64,000 bases of DNA from Flavobacterium glycines. Lineage in GTDB: Bacteria; Bacteroidota; Bacteroidia; Flavobacteriales; Flavobacteriaceae. A program made the position numbers and the translations under genes. The notes under the pieces are model-generated. The model was not told the origin of the DNA. It saw only the letters and a program-made list of their open reading frames with translations, and did no database searches. The stretch lies in NCBI RefSeq assembly GCF_900100165.1, contig NZ_FNEO01000001.1, positions 496,001 through 560,000 of the forward strand, in the 5' to 3' direction. Of this stretch, positions 18,998 through 27,995 are shown piece after piece; position 1 is the stretch's first letter; each line of letters opens with the position of its first letter.

Positions 18998-19338
18998 GTT
19001 TTGCTCGTTTTATTTATTGTAATTACAAATTTTCAATTTAAATGTAAAAAATACATTTGTAAAAAAGAATGTAAATATAGTTTTTTTAAGTTTTCATTCA
19101 TATAAAATTTTAACATTGCTGAAATTACAAATAGCACACACCTATTATTTGTAAAAATAATAATGCAAATACCTGATAATCATGCATTTTATCGTCAAAA
19201 AAAGCAACATATCGAAAACTTATAAAGTTGTTTTTATAAAATTAAAAATAGCCGTAATTTTATAAAAGCAAACCCCGTCTACACCTGGCTTTTCTAATTA
19301 ATGGTTTAATATGTAACTAACACTAAACAAACATTATT
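18998..19338. other. AT-rich upstream region of the GH43 gene
   Basis: 341 bp without a gene. It is very AT-rich, with repeated ACATTTGTAAAAA-like words (near 19051 and 19147). I see no convincing TTG/TAnnTTTG pair in either direction, no tRNA and no strong hairpin. It should contain the GH43 promoter (minus) and whatever drives the small ORF at 19339. Confidence 0.5.
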
Positions 19339-19416
19339 ATGAAAAAGTTATTCAACATGATTTACGACAAAATCTCACGTTTTTTATTCGGAAACGAAAC
19401 TATGGTGAGATACTGA
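19339..19416 (+). CDS. Candidate 25-codon small protein
   Basis: ATG to TGA, translating to MKKLFNMIYDKISRFLFGNE followed by TMVRY. The basic/hydrophobic alternation (KKLFNMIYDKISRFLF) would give an amphipathic helix. It is isolated in a 623-bp gap and is followed 65 bp later by a 19-bp perfect hairpin, so a short dedicated transcript is plausible. No known family is recognised; a random short ORF cannot be excluded. Confidence 0.35.
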   Translation: MKKLFNMIYDKISRFLFGNETMVRY

Positions 19417-19481
19417 ACTGAAAATAAATCAGCAAAAAAGACAGCGTATGTAAAAAACTTTACTTTAGGTTTGATTAATTC

Positions 19482-19532
19482 AACATAAAACCATTTCTGA
19501 GTTTACCTTAAATTCAGAAATGGTTTTATGTT
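19482..19532 (+). terminator. Long perfect hairpin
   Basis: A 19-bp perfect inverted repeat (left arm 19482-19500, right arm 19514-19532; arms contain CATAAAACCATTTCTGA) with a 13-nt loop. It lies after the 25-codon ORF and before the plus-strand dehydrogenase. The stem is long enough to terminate transcription but lacks a clean T-run. Confidence 0.7.
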
Positions 19533-19620
19533 TATATAAATACAGCCTTGCTTATCCTTCCCTTTACCCTTAAAAAACCTATTTTTTTGCTAATTTTGAT
19601 ACCTCAACCGAAAAATAATT

Positions 19621-20568
19621 ATGAGCATCAAAATTCTTCACATCGACAGCAATCATCCGGTATTAATGCAACAATTGCAGCAATTGGGTTTTGAAAACCA
19701 TGAAGATTTTAAATCATCGAAAGAAATCATTGAATCCAAAATTCAGGACTATCACGGAATCGTTATTCGAAGCCGTTTTAAAATTGACAAAACCTTTATA
19801 GACAAAGCCATAAATTTGCAGTTTATTGCCCGTGTAGGAGCCGGTTTAGAAAGCATCGATTGTGATTATGCTGCTTCTAAAAACATAGCCCTTATTGCTG
19901 CTCCCGAAGGCAACCGAAACGCTGTAGCCGAACATTCCTTAGGAATGATTTTATCTCTTTTTAACAACATGAACCGCGCCGACAGAGAAATTCGCGCAGG
20001 ACATTGGAACAGAGAAAGTAATCGCGGTCATGAACTGGACGGAAAAACCGTTGGTATCATTGGCTATGGAAATATGGGAAAATGGTTCGCTAAAAAACTA
20101 AGAGGTTTTGACGTGGAAGTCCTGTGTTATGATATCAAAGAAAATGTAGGCGATGAAAATGCCAGACAGGTTTCTTTAACCGAATTACAACAAAAAACGG
20201 ATGTACTAAGTTTACACCTGCCGTGGACTCCGGAAACCGATAAAATGGTGAATACTGACTTTATTAATGCCTTCACAAAAGCATTTTGGATACTTAACAC
20301 CTCCCGAGGAAAAAATATCGTTACCGCCGATTTAGTTGAAGCCTTACAATCCAAGAAAATTTTAGGAGCCGGTCTGGATGTTTTAGAATATGAAAAACTA
20401 TCATTTGAAACCTTATTCCACGAAAAAAATACACCCGAAGCTTTTCAGTATTTATTAAATGCCGACAATGTATTGTTGTCACCACACGTAGCAGGATGGA
20501 CATTTGAAAGTCACGAAAGATTAGCACAAACTATCGTAGATAAAATCAAAGCTTTATATTCCAAATAA
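19621..20568 (+). CDS. D-2-hydroxyacid dehydrogenase, phosphoglycerate-dehydrogenase-like
   Basis: 315-residue cytosolic NAD-dependent oxidoreductase. The split catalytic domain surrounds a Rossmann fold with 'GKTVGIIGYGNMGKWFAKKL' (GxGxxG). Family residues are seen in 'QFIARVGAGLESIDCDYAA' (substrate-binding), 'LHLPWTPETDKMVN', 'WILNTSRGKNIVTADLVEAL' (catalytic Arg) and 'LLSPHVAGWTFES' (catalytic His). There is no regulatory ACT domain, so it is either a short-form SerA or a hydroxypyruvate/glyoxylate reductase; I cannot decide. A TAATTTTG -7 box lies at 19591-19598. Confidence 0.9.
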   Translation: MSIKILHIDSNHPVLMQQLQQLGFENHEDFKSSKEIIESKIQDYHGIVIRSRFKIDKTFIDKAINLQFIARVGAGLESIDCDYAASKNIALIAAPEGNRNAVAEHSLGMILSLFNNMNRADREIRAGHWNRESNRGHELDGKTVGIIGYGNMGKWFAKKLRGFDVEVLCYDIKENVGDENARQVSLTELQQKTDVLSLHLPWTPETDKMVNTDFINAFTKAFWILNTSRGKNIVTADLVEALQSKKILGAGLDVLEYEKLSFETLFHEKNTPEAFQYLLNADNVLLSPHVAGWTFESHERLAQTIVDKIKALYSK

Positions 20569-20660
20569 GAAATAACAGACTGTTGTTAAACACTTTAAAT
20601 TTCCATTTTCAAATATAATTTCATAAATTTAGTTATTGATAATCACTAAATTATGGGATT

Positions 20661-20942
20661 ATGGAAAATTCAAAACACGAACACTGGAATCAACCGCAAC
20701 AATATCAAGAAGACAATAAAAGAATTGCGGCGGGAATATTAGCAATTATTCTGGGACCTTTTGGAATCCATAAGTTCTTGCTGGGTTATACCAAAGAAGG
20801 AATTATTTGGCTAGTACTCAGCCTGATTAGTTTGGGCTCCATTACAGGATTACTTGGACTTATAGAAGGCATTATTTATTTGACCAAATCGGATGAAGAA
20901 TTTTTAAGAACTTACCAGATAGGCCGAAAACCCTGGTTTTAA
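20661..20942 (+). CDS. TM2 domain membrane protein
   Basis: 93 residues. A hydrophilic N-terminus rich in Gln/Asn is followed by the TM2 domain: 'KRIAAGILAIILGPFGIHKF', a short turn 'LLGYTKEGIIWLVLS' and a second helix, ending 'GIIYLTKSDEEF'. TM2 proteins are small inner-membrane proteins of unknown function. Closed by a strong terminator. Confidence 0.88.
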   Translation: MENSKHEHWNQPQQYQEDNKRIAAGILAIILGPFGIHKFLLGYTKEGIIWLVLSLISLGSITGLLGLIEGIIYLTKSDEEFLRTYQIGRKPWF

Positions 20943-20944
20943 AT

Positions 20945-20980
20945 AAAAAAGTCGCTTACTCTAGAATAAGCGACTTTTTT
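20945..20980. terminator. Bidirectional terminator
   Basis: AAAAAAGTCGCTTA (20945-20958) pairs perfectly with TAAGCGACTTTTTT (20967-20980). It separates two convergent genes and can serve both. Confidence 0.92.
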
Positions 20981-20997
20981 ATTGGTATAAAATGAGA

Positions 20998-22803
20998 TTA
21001 TAATTCTCCTTTTTCATTAAATTTTCTTTCCAGTTCCATTTGAAACTCTTCCATTACCGGTTTCATGGTACTCTCAGGAATATCTGCAATTCTTATATAC
21101 ATTAATCCATCAACGGCATTATTAAATAAAGGATCAACGTTAAAAGCAACCACTTTTGCATTTTGTTTGATATACTTTTTAATCAATACCGGCAAACGTA
21201 GAGCTCCCGGTTCTAATTCGTCAATAATTTTATCAAACTTATTTAAATCGGCTTCTGTCTCATTGAAGATAAAATCTTTATCGGCATCTTTCAGTTTTAC
21301 CTTATATGCTTTTTTAGGATGGATGTATTGCGCAATATAAGGATCATAATAATTTGATTTCATGAACTCAATCATCAATGATTTTGAGAAATCTGAGAAC
21401 TGATTACTGATACTCACACCTCCAATAAGGTATTTATGTTCCGGGAAACGGAGCGTGGTATGAATAATTCCTTTCCAAAGCAAGAACAACGGCATTGGTT
21501 TTTGCTGGTATTCTTTAATAATAAAAGCACGTCCCATTTCGATAGACTGATGCATGGTTTCGAACAATTCAGGCTCAAAACGGAACAATTCATTCAAATA
21601 AAAACCTTCAATACCATATTTTGGATAAATTTCTCCACCCAATCCCATTCGGTAAGCGCCGGCAATTCTTTGGGCTTCGTCATCCCATAAAAACAAATGG
21701 TGGTAATATTGGTCAAACTTATCTAAATCAATAGACTCATTCGTTCCCTCTCCTACTTCTCTAAAAGTTATTTCACGTAAACGTCCTATTTCATGTAAAA
21801 TACTCGGAATCTTGTCTGCTTGCGTAAAGAAAACTTCATAATTCTTACTTTGCAACAATCGGCAATCGGTTTCCCTTAAAGCATTCACTTCCGAGATAAT
21901 TTTTTCTTCATTAGCCGGAGTTGCAATTTCCTTAGGATTTTTGGTAATTTTTAAATTAGGAGTTGTAATTAATTTGCTTTCTTTTTCAAAAGGATTTGCC
22001 AGCATGTAGGTTTTCTTTCTCAGGAATTCCGAGTAAGCATCAATACTTTCGTACTCATTTTGTTCAGCTACCGAAATAGGTTTACCAATTCTAACCTTAA
22101 TCACACGGTTTTTTTGACTAAACAATTCCGAAGGCAACTTAGCCGTTCGCAACGTCCCGCTTATTTTAGAAAGCAAATAAAATAAACGACTATTTTTAGC
22201 ATGAAAATAAATAGGAACAACAGGTACCTGAGCTTTTCTGATTACTTTAATCGCTCCTTCTTCCCATTGCTTATCAACGACTAACTGTCCGTCTTTATAA
22301 CTGGAAACTTCACCTGCAGGAAACATTCCAAGTGGTTTTCCATCGCTAAGATGACGCAGTGTTTCTTTGATACCTATCACACTTGATTTTTTATCCTTAT
22401 GATTCTCAAAAGGATTCACCGGCATGATGTATTGCTTTAATGGCTCGATTCGATGCAAAAGAAAATTGGCAATAATCTTGAAATTAGGCTCTCTTTCCAG
22501 CATTAATTTCAATAGTAAAATCCCGTCAATTCCTCCAAGTGGATGATTGGATATCGTAATATAAGCCCCATCTTTAGGCAAACGTTTATAATCTTCTTCC
22601 GGAATTTCAAACTTTATTTGCAAATCGTCAACAATCCCGTTTAAGAAATCAATTTCTTTTAAGTGTTTGTTGCGGTTATAAACTTTATTTAGAGTGGAAA
22701 TTTTTAGCACTTTCATTAATAGCCAACCGGAAAAAGTCCCTAAAACCCCGTATTTCTCAACATTTATTGCTTTTGCAACTTCTTTGGCGGTAACTAAACC
22801 CAT
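20998..22803 (-). CDS. olsF: Bifunctional acyltransferase for amino-acid lipids (OlsF type)
   Basis: 601 residues combining two acyltransferases. The N-terminal half (about 1-290) is a PlsC/OlsA-like O-acyltransferase with 'YITISNHPLGGIDGILLLKL' (acceptor-binding His) and 'GKPLGMFPAGEVSSY'. The C-terminal half (about 300-600) is a GNAT/OlsB-like N-acyltransferase: 'FTQADKIPSILHEIGRLREI', 'FDQYYHHLFLWDDEAQRIAG', 'GAYRMGLGGEI'. Fusions of this order are known as OlsF, including in Flavobacterium, and make ornithine or glycine lipids of the membrane: the C-terminal part N-acylates the amino acid, the N-terminal part adds the second acyl group. Which amino acid is used cannot be told. Monocistronic. 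Confidence 0.85.
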   Translation of the reverse strand: MGLVTAKEVAKAINVEKYGVLGTFSGWLLMKVLKISTLNKVYNRNKHLKEIDFLNGIVDDLQIKFEIPEEDYKRLPKDGAYITISNHPLGGIDGILLLKLMLEREPNFKIIANFLLHRIEPLKQYIMPVNPFENHKDKKSSVIGIKETLRHLSDGKPLGMFPAGEVSSYKDGQLVVDKQWEEGAIKVIRKAQVPVVPIYFHAKNSRLFYLLSKISGTLRTAKLPSELFSQKNRVIKVRIGKPISVAEQNEYESIDAYSEFLRKKTYMLANPFEKESKLITTPNLKITKNPKEIATPANEEKIISEVNALRETDCRLLQSKNYEVFFTQADKIPSILHEIGRLREITFREVGEGTNESIDLDKFDQYYHHLFLWDDEAQRIAGAYRMGLGGEIYPKYGIEGFYLNELFRFEPELFETMHQSIEMGRAFIIKEYQQKPMPLFLLWKGIIHTTLRFPEHKYLIGGVSISNQFSDFSKSLMIEFMKSNYYDPYIAQYIHPKKAYKVKLKDADKDFIFNETEADLNKFDKIIDELEPGALRLPVLIKKYIKQNAKVVAFNVDPLFNNAVDGLMYIRIADIPESTMKPVMEEFQMELERKFNEKGEL

Positions 22804-22942
22804 TTATTTTTTCTTTTTTTGAGAGAAAAACAAAGATAGAAAAAAACTCCATTATCCGACTATGAGCCCGGTTTGATTTTAAAATTTTATAGCCCTGCCC
22901 ATTTATTTTTTAGTATTTTTGGAATTCAAAAAAATTAAAAAA

Positions 22943-23707
22943 ATGAGAATTTTATCCTATAATGTTAATGGAATTCGGGCTGCAATTTCAAAAGGTTTTA
23001 TCAATTGGCTGGAACAAGCCAAACCCGATGTGGTTTGTCTTCAGGAAATTAAAGCTACACCTGACCAATTGCCGCTAATGGATTTTGAAATGGCGGGCTA
23101 TCCCTACCATTATTGGTTTCCTGCTACCAAGAAAGGCTATAGTGGGGTTGCTATTTTATCGAAAACAAAACCAAAAAATGTTGTTTATGGCACAGGAATT
23201 GATCACATGGACCACGAAGGCAGAAATGTTCGTGTTGATTTTGATAATTTCTCAGTTATGAGCCTTTATTTGCCATCAGGGACTAATATTGAAAGACTCA
23301 ACCACAAGTTTCAGTTTATGGATGATTTTCAAAATTATATCAATGATTTGAAAAAGGAAATTCCAAATCTGATCATTTGTGGAGATTACAACATTTGTCA
23401 CGAAGCTATAGATATCCACGATCCGATACGAAATGCTAAAGTTTCAGGTTTTCTTCCGGAAGAACGCGCCTGGCTGGATGCTTTCTTAAAAAACGGATTC
23501 ATTGACAGTTTCCGCCATTTAAATAAAGAGCCGGGGAATTATTCCTGGTGGACAGTACGTGTAAAAACCGCCAGAACAGATAATAAAGGCTGGCGTATTG
23601 ACTATTGTCTGGTAAGTGAACCTCTGAAAGACAAAATCAAGAAAGCGCTTATTTTACCGGAAGCAAAACATTCCGACCACTGCCCCGTTCTTGTAGATAT
23701 AGAATAA
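22943..23707 (+). CDS. xth: Exodeoxyribonuclease III / AP endonuclease
   Basis: DNA-repair nuclease, 254 residues from the ATG at 22943 (a TTG at 22919 in frame would add eight Lys-rich residues and is unlikely). All family motifs are present: 'RILSYNVNGIRAAISKGF' (metal-binding Asn), 'VVCLQEIKATPDQLP' (metal Glu), 'LIICGDYNICH' (catalytic Asp/Asn), 'WWTVR' and the terminal 'AKHSDHCPVLVDIE' (catalytic His/Asp). A TATTTTTG -7 box is at 22914-22921. It is followed 24 bp later by the OmpA lipoprotein. Confidence 0.95.
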   Translation: MRILSYNVNGIRAAISKGFINWLEQAKPDVVCLQEIKATPDQLPLMDFEMAGYPYHYWFPATKKGYSGVAILSKTKPKNVVYGTGIDHMDHEGRNVRVDFDNFSVMSLYLPSGTNIERLNHKFQFMDDFQNYINDLKKEIPNLIICGDYNICHEAIDIHDPIRNAKVSGFLPEERAWLDAFLKNGFIDSFRHLNKEPGNYSWWTVRVKTARTDNKGWRIDYCLVSEPLKDKIKKALILPEAKHSDHCPVLVDIE

Positions 23708-23731
23708 TATAAACCATTTTAAACTATAAAA

Positions 23732-24673
23732 ATGATAAAAAAAATCTCCTTAGGCTTATTAGTTTTAGCAGTTTCGACTTCTTGTGTTTCTAAAAAAATA
23801 TATACTGACTTAGAAAACAAATTCGCCGAATTAAAAAAAGAAAACCGAAGTTTATCGGATGAAAATGAAGCGCTTTTAAAAGCAAAAAACCAACTGGAAT
23901 TGGATCGTGACGGTTTGAAAAACGATTTAGCCAAGTTAAAATCAGAACGTGATAAATTAATAGCCGATCAAAAAGCGCTGAACGAAAAAATAGCGCGTTT
24001 ACAGGATTCTTACAATGCACTAGAAAAAAACAGCAATGATGCATTAGAATCTAATTTGAAGAAAAACCGTGATTTATTGGCGGAATTGGAAGCCAAACAA
24101 AAAGCCTTATCTATTGAACAGGAACGCTTAAGCAAAAGCGCACAACGCCTGAAAGAATTAGAAGACATGATTGCGGCTAAAGAAGCTACCATGCGAAAAC
24201 TAAAAGAAACTTTATCTAAAGCCTTAAATGGTTTTGAAGGCAAAGGTTTGACAGTAGAACAAAAAAACGGAAAAGTATATGTCTCTATGGAGAACAAATT
24301 GCTTTTTAATTCCGGAAGCTGGGCGGTGAGTTCAGAAGGAAAAAAAGCAGTGGTTGAATTAGGAAAAGTACTAGCTGACAATCCTGATATTGCCGTACTT
24401 ATTGAAGGCCATACCGATAACGATCCTTACGGTGGTTCAGGACCAATTGCTGACAACTGGGATTTATCGACTAAAAGAGCAACAGCAATTGTTGGTATTT
24501 TAAGCGAAAACAAAGGTATTGACAGAAAGAATTTGACCGCCGCCGGAAGAGGAGAATTTTCACCATTGGCTACTAATGAAACTGCCGAAGGAAAAGCGAA
24601 GAATCGTAGAATCGAAATTATTTTAACACCAAGATTGGACGAAATTGCCGAAATGTTGAACGAAATCAATTAG
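23732..24673 (+). CDS. OmpA-family lipoprotein with long coiled coil
   Basis: 313 residues. Lipoprotein signal with Cys18 (LAVSTSCVSKK). Residues ~25-165 are a continuous coiled coil rich in K/E/L/A (periplasmic spacer). The C-terminal OmpA domain (~185-305) has 'SGSWAVSSEGKKAVVELGKV', 'IAVLIEGHTDNDPYGG' with the peptidoglycan-binding Asp, and 'LTAAGRGEFSPLATNETAEG' plus 'KNRRIEIILTP' (binding Arg). It tethers the outer membrane to peptidoglycan. Terminator directly downstream. Confidence 0.92.
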   Translation: MIKKISLGLLVLAVSTSCVSKKIYTDLENKFAELKKENRSLSDENEALLKAKNQLELDRDGLKNDLAKLKSERDKLIADQKALNEKIARLQDSYNALEKNSNDALESNLKKNRDLLAELEAKQKALSIEQERLSKSAQRLKELEDMIAAKEATMRKLKETLSKALNGFEGKGLTVEQKNGKVYVSMENKLLFNSGSWAVSSEGKKAVVELGKVLADNPDIAVLIEGHTDNDPYGGSGPIADNWDLSTKRATAIVGILSENKGIDRKNLTAAGRGEFSPLATNETAEGKAKNRRIEIILTPRLDEIAEMLNEIN

Positions 24674-24694
24674 AGATTCATTAAAATAAAATTT

Positions 24695-24729
24695 AAAAAG
24701 GTTCGAAGTACTGCTTCGAACCTTTTTTT
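24695..24729 (+). terminator. Rho-independent terminator
   Basis: AAAAAGGTTCGAAG (24695-24708) pairs with CTTCGAACCTTTTT around a 5-nt loop, then more T; 22 bp after the OmpA lipoprotein stop. Confidence 0.9.
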
Positions 24730-24826
24730 GTTAAAAATATAAAAAGGGCAATCGTAATCAGAATAACTAATTTTTATATTTGTTTTCAATTAAATTAGTC
24801 TCTTAGAAACTTAGCACCTAAAAAAA

Positions 24827-25864
24827 ATGAAATACACGACTTTACCCAATACCGATATAAAAGTGAGCAAAATATGTTTGGGAACAATGACTTTTGGCGA
24901 ACAAAACACCGAAGCTGATGGTCATGCTCAAATGGATTATGCTCTGGAAAAAGGAGTTAATTTTTTTGATACAGCCGAGATGTATTCGGTACCGGCACGT
25001 CAGGCAACTTATGGAAGTACAGAAAAGATTATAGGAAGCTGGTTTAAAAAAACAGGGAAAAGAAAAGAAATTGTTCTGGCTTCAAAAATTGCCGGACCTA
25101 ATCCGAGTTTTACTTACATGCGCGAAAAGAATGATTTTTCGCCTGCCAGTATCAAATATGCTTTGGATAAAAGTTTGCAACGTTTACAAACCGATTATAT
25201 CGATTTGTACCAATTGCACTGGCCGGAGCGCAAAACCAATTTCTTTGGGCAACGCGGTTTTAAAGTACAGGATGATGCCTGGGAAGACAATATCCAAGCG
25301 ACGCTACAAACTTTAGAAGGATTTATCAAAGAAGGAAAAATCAAACACATCGGACTTTCGAATGAAACACCTTGGGGAATCATGCGTTTTCTGGAAGAAA
25401 GTAAATACAAAAATTTACCAAAAATTAAAACGGTTCAAAATCCGTATTCTTTACTAAACCGGCTTTTTGAAGGAGGTTCAGCCGAAATCTGTATGAGAGA
25501 AAATGTAGGTTTACTAGCCTATTCTCCATTGGCTTTTGGAGTTTTGTCCGGAAAATTTTTAACCGGATTTGATCACCCTAATGCCCGAATCAGATTGTTT
25601 CCACAATTTTCAAGATACAATAGTGCCGAATGTACTGAGGCAACCAAATCCTATAGCCAGATTGCAAAAAAACACGGCATTTCATTGGCTCAAATGGCAC
25701 TTGCTTTTGTAAACCAACAGGCATTTGTAACCAGTAATATTATTGGAGCGACAAATTTGGCACAACTGAAAGAAAACATCACTTCAATTGATGTGGTTTT
25801 ATCAGAAGAAATCATTAACGAAATCAATGCGGTTCACGCAATCATTCCTGATCCGGCACCTTAA
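24827..25864 (+). CDS. Aldo/keto reductase (Tas-like)
   Basis: 345-residue NADP(H)-dependent oxidoreductase with a TIM barrel. The catalytic tetrad is visible: Asp and Tyr in 'NFFDTAEMYSVPARQATYG', Lys in 'VLASKIAG', His in 'DLYQLHWPERKTNF'. The insert with 'VPARQATYGSTEKIIGSWFK' and the 'NFFGQRGF' segment are typical of the Tas/YghZ branch. The C-terminal cofactor loop is 'SNIIGATNLAQLKENI'. Physiological substrate unknown. A TATATTTG -7 box lies at 24775-24782. Intergenic repeat follows. Confidence 0.92.
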   Translation: MKYTTLPNTDIKVSKICLGTMTFGEQNTEADGHAQMDYALEKGVNFFDTAEMYSVPARQATYGSTEKIIGSWFKKTGKRKEIVLASKIAGPNPSFTYMREKNDFSPASIKYALDKSLQRLQTDYIDLYQLHWPERKTNFFGQRGFKVQDDAWEDNIQATLQTLEGFIKEGKIKHIGLSNETPWGIMRFLEESKYKNLPKIKTVQNPYSLLNRLFEGGSAEICMRENVGLLAYSPLAFGVLSGKFLTGFDHPNARIRLFPQFSRYNSAECTEATKSYSQIAKKHGISLAQMALAFVNQQAFVTSNIIGATNLAQLKENITSIDVVLSEEIINEINAVHAIIPDPAP

Positions 25865-25867
25865 TTT

Positions 25868-26030
25868 TAACCGCAGAGTTAGTAAAGATTTTACGCAAAG
25901 AACACAAGAATCACCACCGCAGATTCGCAGATTTTAATTTATGATCTGCGAATCTGCGGTTATTTTTAATGGTTTAAAATAAAAAACTAAAAGAACTTTG
26001 TGTTAGCTTCGTGCTCTTTGTGGTTAACTA
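25868..26030. repeat. Nested palindromic intergenic repeat (CGCAAAG / CGCAGATT words)
   Basis: Outer arms are imperfect: TTAACCGCAGAG at the left and CTCTTTGTGGTTAA at the right, with ACGCAAAGAACACA and ACTTTGTGTTAGCTTCGTGC inside. In the middle sits a perfect 16-bp inverted repeat, CCGCAGATTCGCAGAT (25917-25932) with ATCTGCGAATCTGCGG (25944-25959). The whole 160-bp gap can fold back on itself. It lies between convergent genes and may also terminate transcription. Confidence 0.75.
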
Positions 26031-26033
26031 TTT

Positions 26034-27995
26034 TTAAAACTCAAATTCCTCCTTCACCATTAGTGAATCAACAGCCGTAGTATCTTTTACCTTAATACGG
26101 AGTAATGATTTAGCCGGACCGGTTAAAACTGTTTGTTGTTTTTTGAAAATAGTATCATCAACCGTAAGCAGTCCGCGTTTTATCATCAGATTAGTCAGAA
26201 AAGAAACCTGATTCATTGCCGATGCTTTCAAATTTCCTTCGTCATCAAACAGGTACATGAATTTTTTCGGACTCGGAATAATCCGAGCCAGATACAAGCA
26301 TTCGTTGAAAGTGAGTTCGGCTGGAGTTTTCTGAAAATAATACTGTGCTGCTTCGCCAATTCCATACACATTTGGTCCCCATTCGATAATATTAAAATAC
26401 ACTTCCAGCATACGGTTTTTGCTCACAATTCGGTTGTTTTCCAAAATATAAACCAATAGAATTTCCTCTAGTTTTCTGGACAAAGTTTTCTCTCTGGTCA
26501 AGAAAACATTTTTAATCAACTGCATACTAATCGTACTGGCGCCACGGCTAAATTTTCTGGTTCTGATGTTTTTAGCAATAGATTGCTTAAAAGCTTCATT
26601 TATAAAACCACGATGTGAAAAAAACGAAGGATCTTCAGTAGTCAGGACACATTTTTGCAGATAAGGCGAAATTTGGTCTAAAGGAGTATAATTGGTATTG
26701 GCTGTACCCACTAAAACGGGGCGCTGCAACACACCATCAATAATGGCCCGGTAAACAAATTCGCCGTTGAGCTTAGTTAAATTTGCCTCTCCGTATTTGG
26801 TAATTTTTAAATTCTCTTTCTTCAGATTACTGTCAAAAATCAAACGGTTGGGTTTGTTTTTATTGTATTCAAAATTCAAATTATAATTGAAGGTTCCCTC
26901 AGCCTCCATGCCTTCAAAATGAGTAAACAAGCCATCAGGAAGCGAGGTGATAAAATCCTGCGCTTTCATTTCAGGAATAGTAACTTTGAGTTTATAAATC
27001 GTGTCTTCTTCTGTTTCATAAGCCAGATAAGGATGGAATTTCACTTTGTTAAACTGTACCGTCGAAGTACTGTCTACCGCAATAAAATCAGAACCTAAAA
27101 GGAAACGATAATCAAAACGGGCATTTTTTATCAATACATCTTTTTGAGCAATTCGTTTATGATTGATTTTCAAATTGGCTATCGATGCAAAACCATCAAT
27201 GTGCAACTCACCTCCACTTTTATCAATATTTTCAACATTCAGACGAATGGAATCAAAACTCGAAATTAAATTGTAGCGTTCATCAAAATAAGGTACTTTA
27301 ATTGCTCCCGTATCGATGTTAAAAAATCGGATATCCGCTTTTTTATGTCTTGGATCCGCGAATCCTTTTATTTTCCAGCGTTGCGCAAAAGTATTCGTCT
27401 TTACCTGAATTGCGGTTTCGAGTTCTTTGTTAGCCAACATTAATTTTTCAATATCAATTGTGGCTTTTTTTCCGTTATCATCGAGCCTGAAAGTCAGATT
27501 CTCGATATCCATATCAGTCGGAATCAAATTGAGTATTTTCGAAATAATACGATAAGCAAAAGCAGCATAATCCTTTTTGTCGTTTGTGGATTCTTCGTCT
27601 TTATTTCTTTTCAAAAAAGCTTCAAAGTTCTTTAGTTTTCCTTTTTTGGTCAATTGAATATAACCGTTCTTGATTTCCAAAGTTCCTAATTGGATATCGC
27701 CCACAAATAAACGCCAAAGATTAACACTCGTCTTGATTTTATGAATATTCAACAGCGTATCGGCATGATTAGGAACCAAAGTGACATCTGTAAAATGAAC
27801 TCCCGAAATTCCGTCAAAAGCAGCTTCTTTTACCAAAAACCGACTATCATAATCCGTTTCCATTTTATTGGCCGTTTTGGCAATTATCTGGTGTAAAAGT
27901 GCTTCTCTAAAACTAAAAACACCAATAACAGCAATCACCAATAAAGCAACTGCTATTTTTACAACTAAGATTATTTTTTGTTTTCTCGTCCTCAT
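26034..27995 (-). CDS. Fusion of AsmA-like periplasmic domain and GT51 peptidoglycan glycosyltransferase
   Basis: 653 residues with one N-terminal TM helix (KIAVALLVIAVIGVFSF). Residues ~35-430 are beta-rich and AsmA/DUF748-like: 'GVHFTDVTLVPNHADTLLNI', 'GDIQLGTLEIKNGYIQLTKK', 'GFASIANLKINHKRI'. Residues ~440-620 are a transglycosylase domain: 'TTEDPSFFSHRGF' (catalytic Glu near 452), 'RGASTISMQLIKNVFLTREK', 'SRKLEEILLVYILE', 'YFNIIEWGPNVYGIGEAAQY'. There is no transpeptidase domain. It should polymerise lipid II glycan chains; the AsmA-like part is unusual beside GT51 and its role is unknown. Confidence 0.85.
   Translation of the reverse strand: MRTRKQKIILVVKIAVALLVIAVIGVFSFREALLHQIIAKTANKMETDYDSRFLVKEAAFDGISGVHFTDVTLVPNHADTLLNIHKIKTSVNLWRLFVGDIQLGTLEIKNGYIQLTKKGKLKNFEAFLKRNKDEESTNDKKDYAAFAYRIISKILNLIPTDMDIENLTFRLDDNGKKATIDIEKLMLANKELETAIQVKTNTFAQRWKIKGFADPRHKKADIRFFNIDTGAIKVPYFDERYNLISSFDSIRLNVENIDKSGGELHIDGFASIANLKINHKRIAQKDVLIKNARFDYRFLLGSDFIAVDSTSTVQFNKVKFHPYLAYETEEDTIYKLKVTIPEMKAQDFITSLPDGLFTHFEGMEAEGTFNYNLNFEYNKNKPNRLIFDSNLKKENLKITKYGEANLTKLNGEFVYRAIIDGVLQRPVLVGTANTNYTPLDQISPYLQKCVLTTEDPSFFSHRGFINEAFKQSIAKNIRTRKFSRGASTISMQLIKNVFLTREKTLSRKLEEILLVYILENNRIVSKNRMLEVYFNIIEWGPNVYGIGEAAQYYFQKTPAELTFNECLYLARIIPSPKKFMYLFDDEGNLKASAMNQVSFLTNLMIKRGLLTVDDTIFKKQQTVLTGPAKSLLRIKVKDTTAVDSLMVKEEFEF

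Noticed and set aside
24010-24381. Minus-strand frames opposite the OmpA lipoprotein
   Set aside because: Ser/Phe/Leu-rich translations are the usual antisense image of a Lys/Glu-rich coiled coil.
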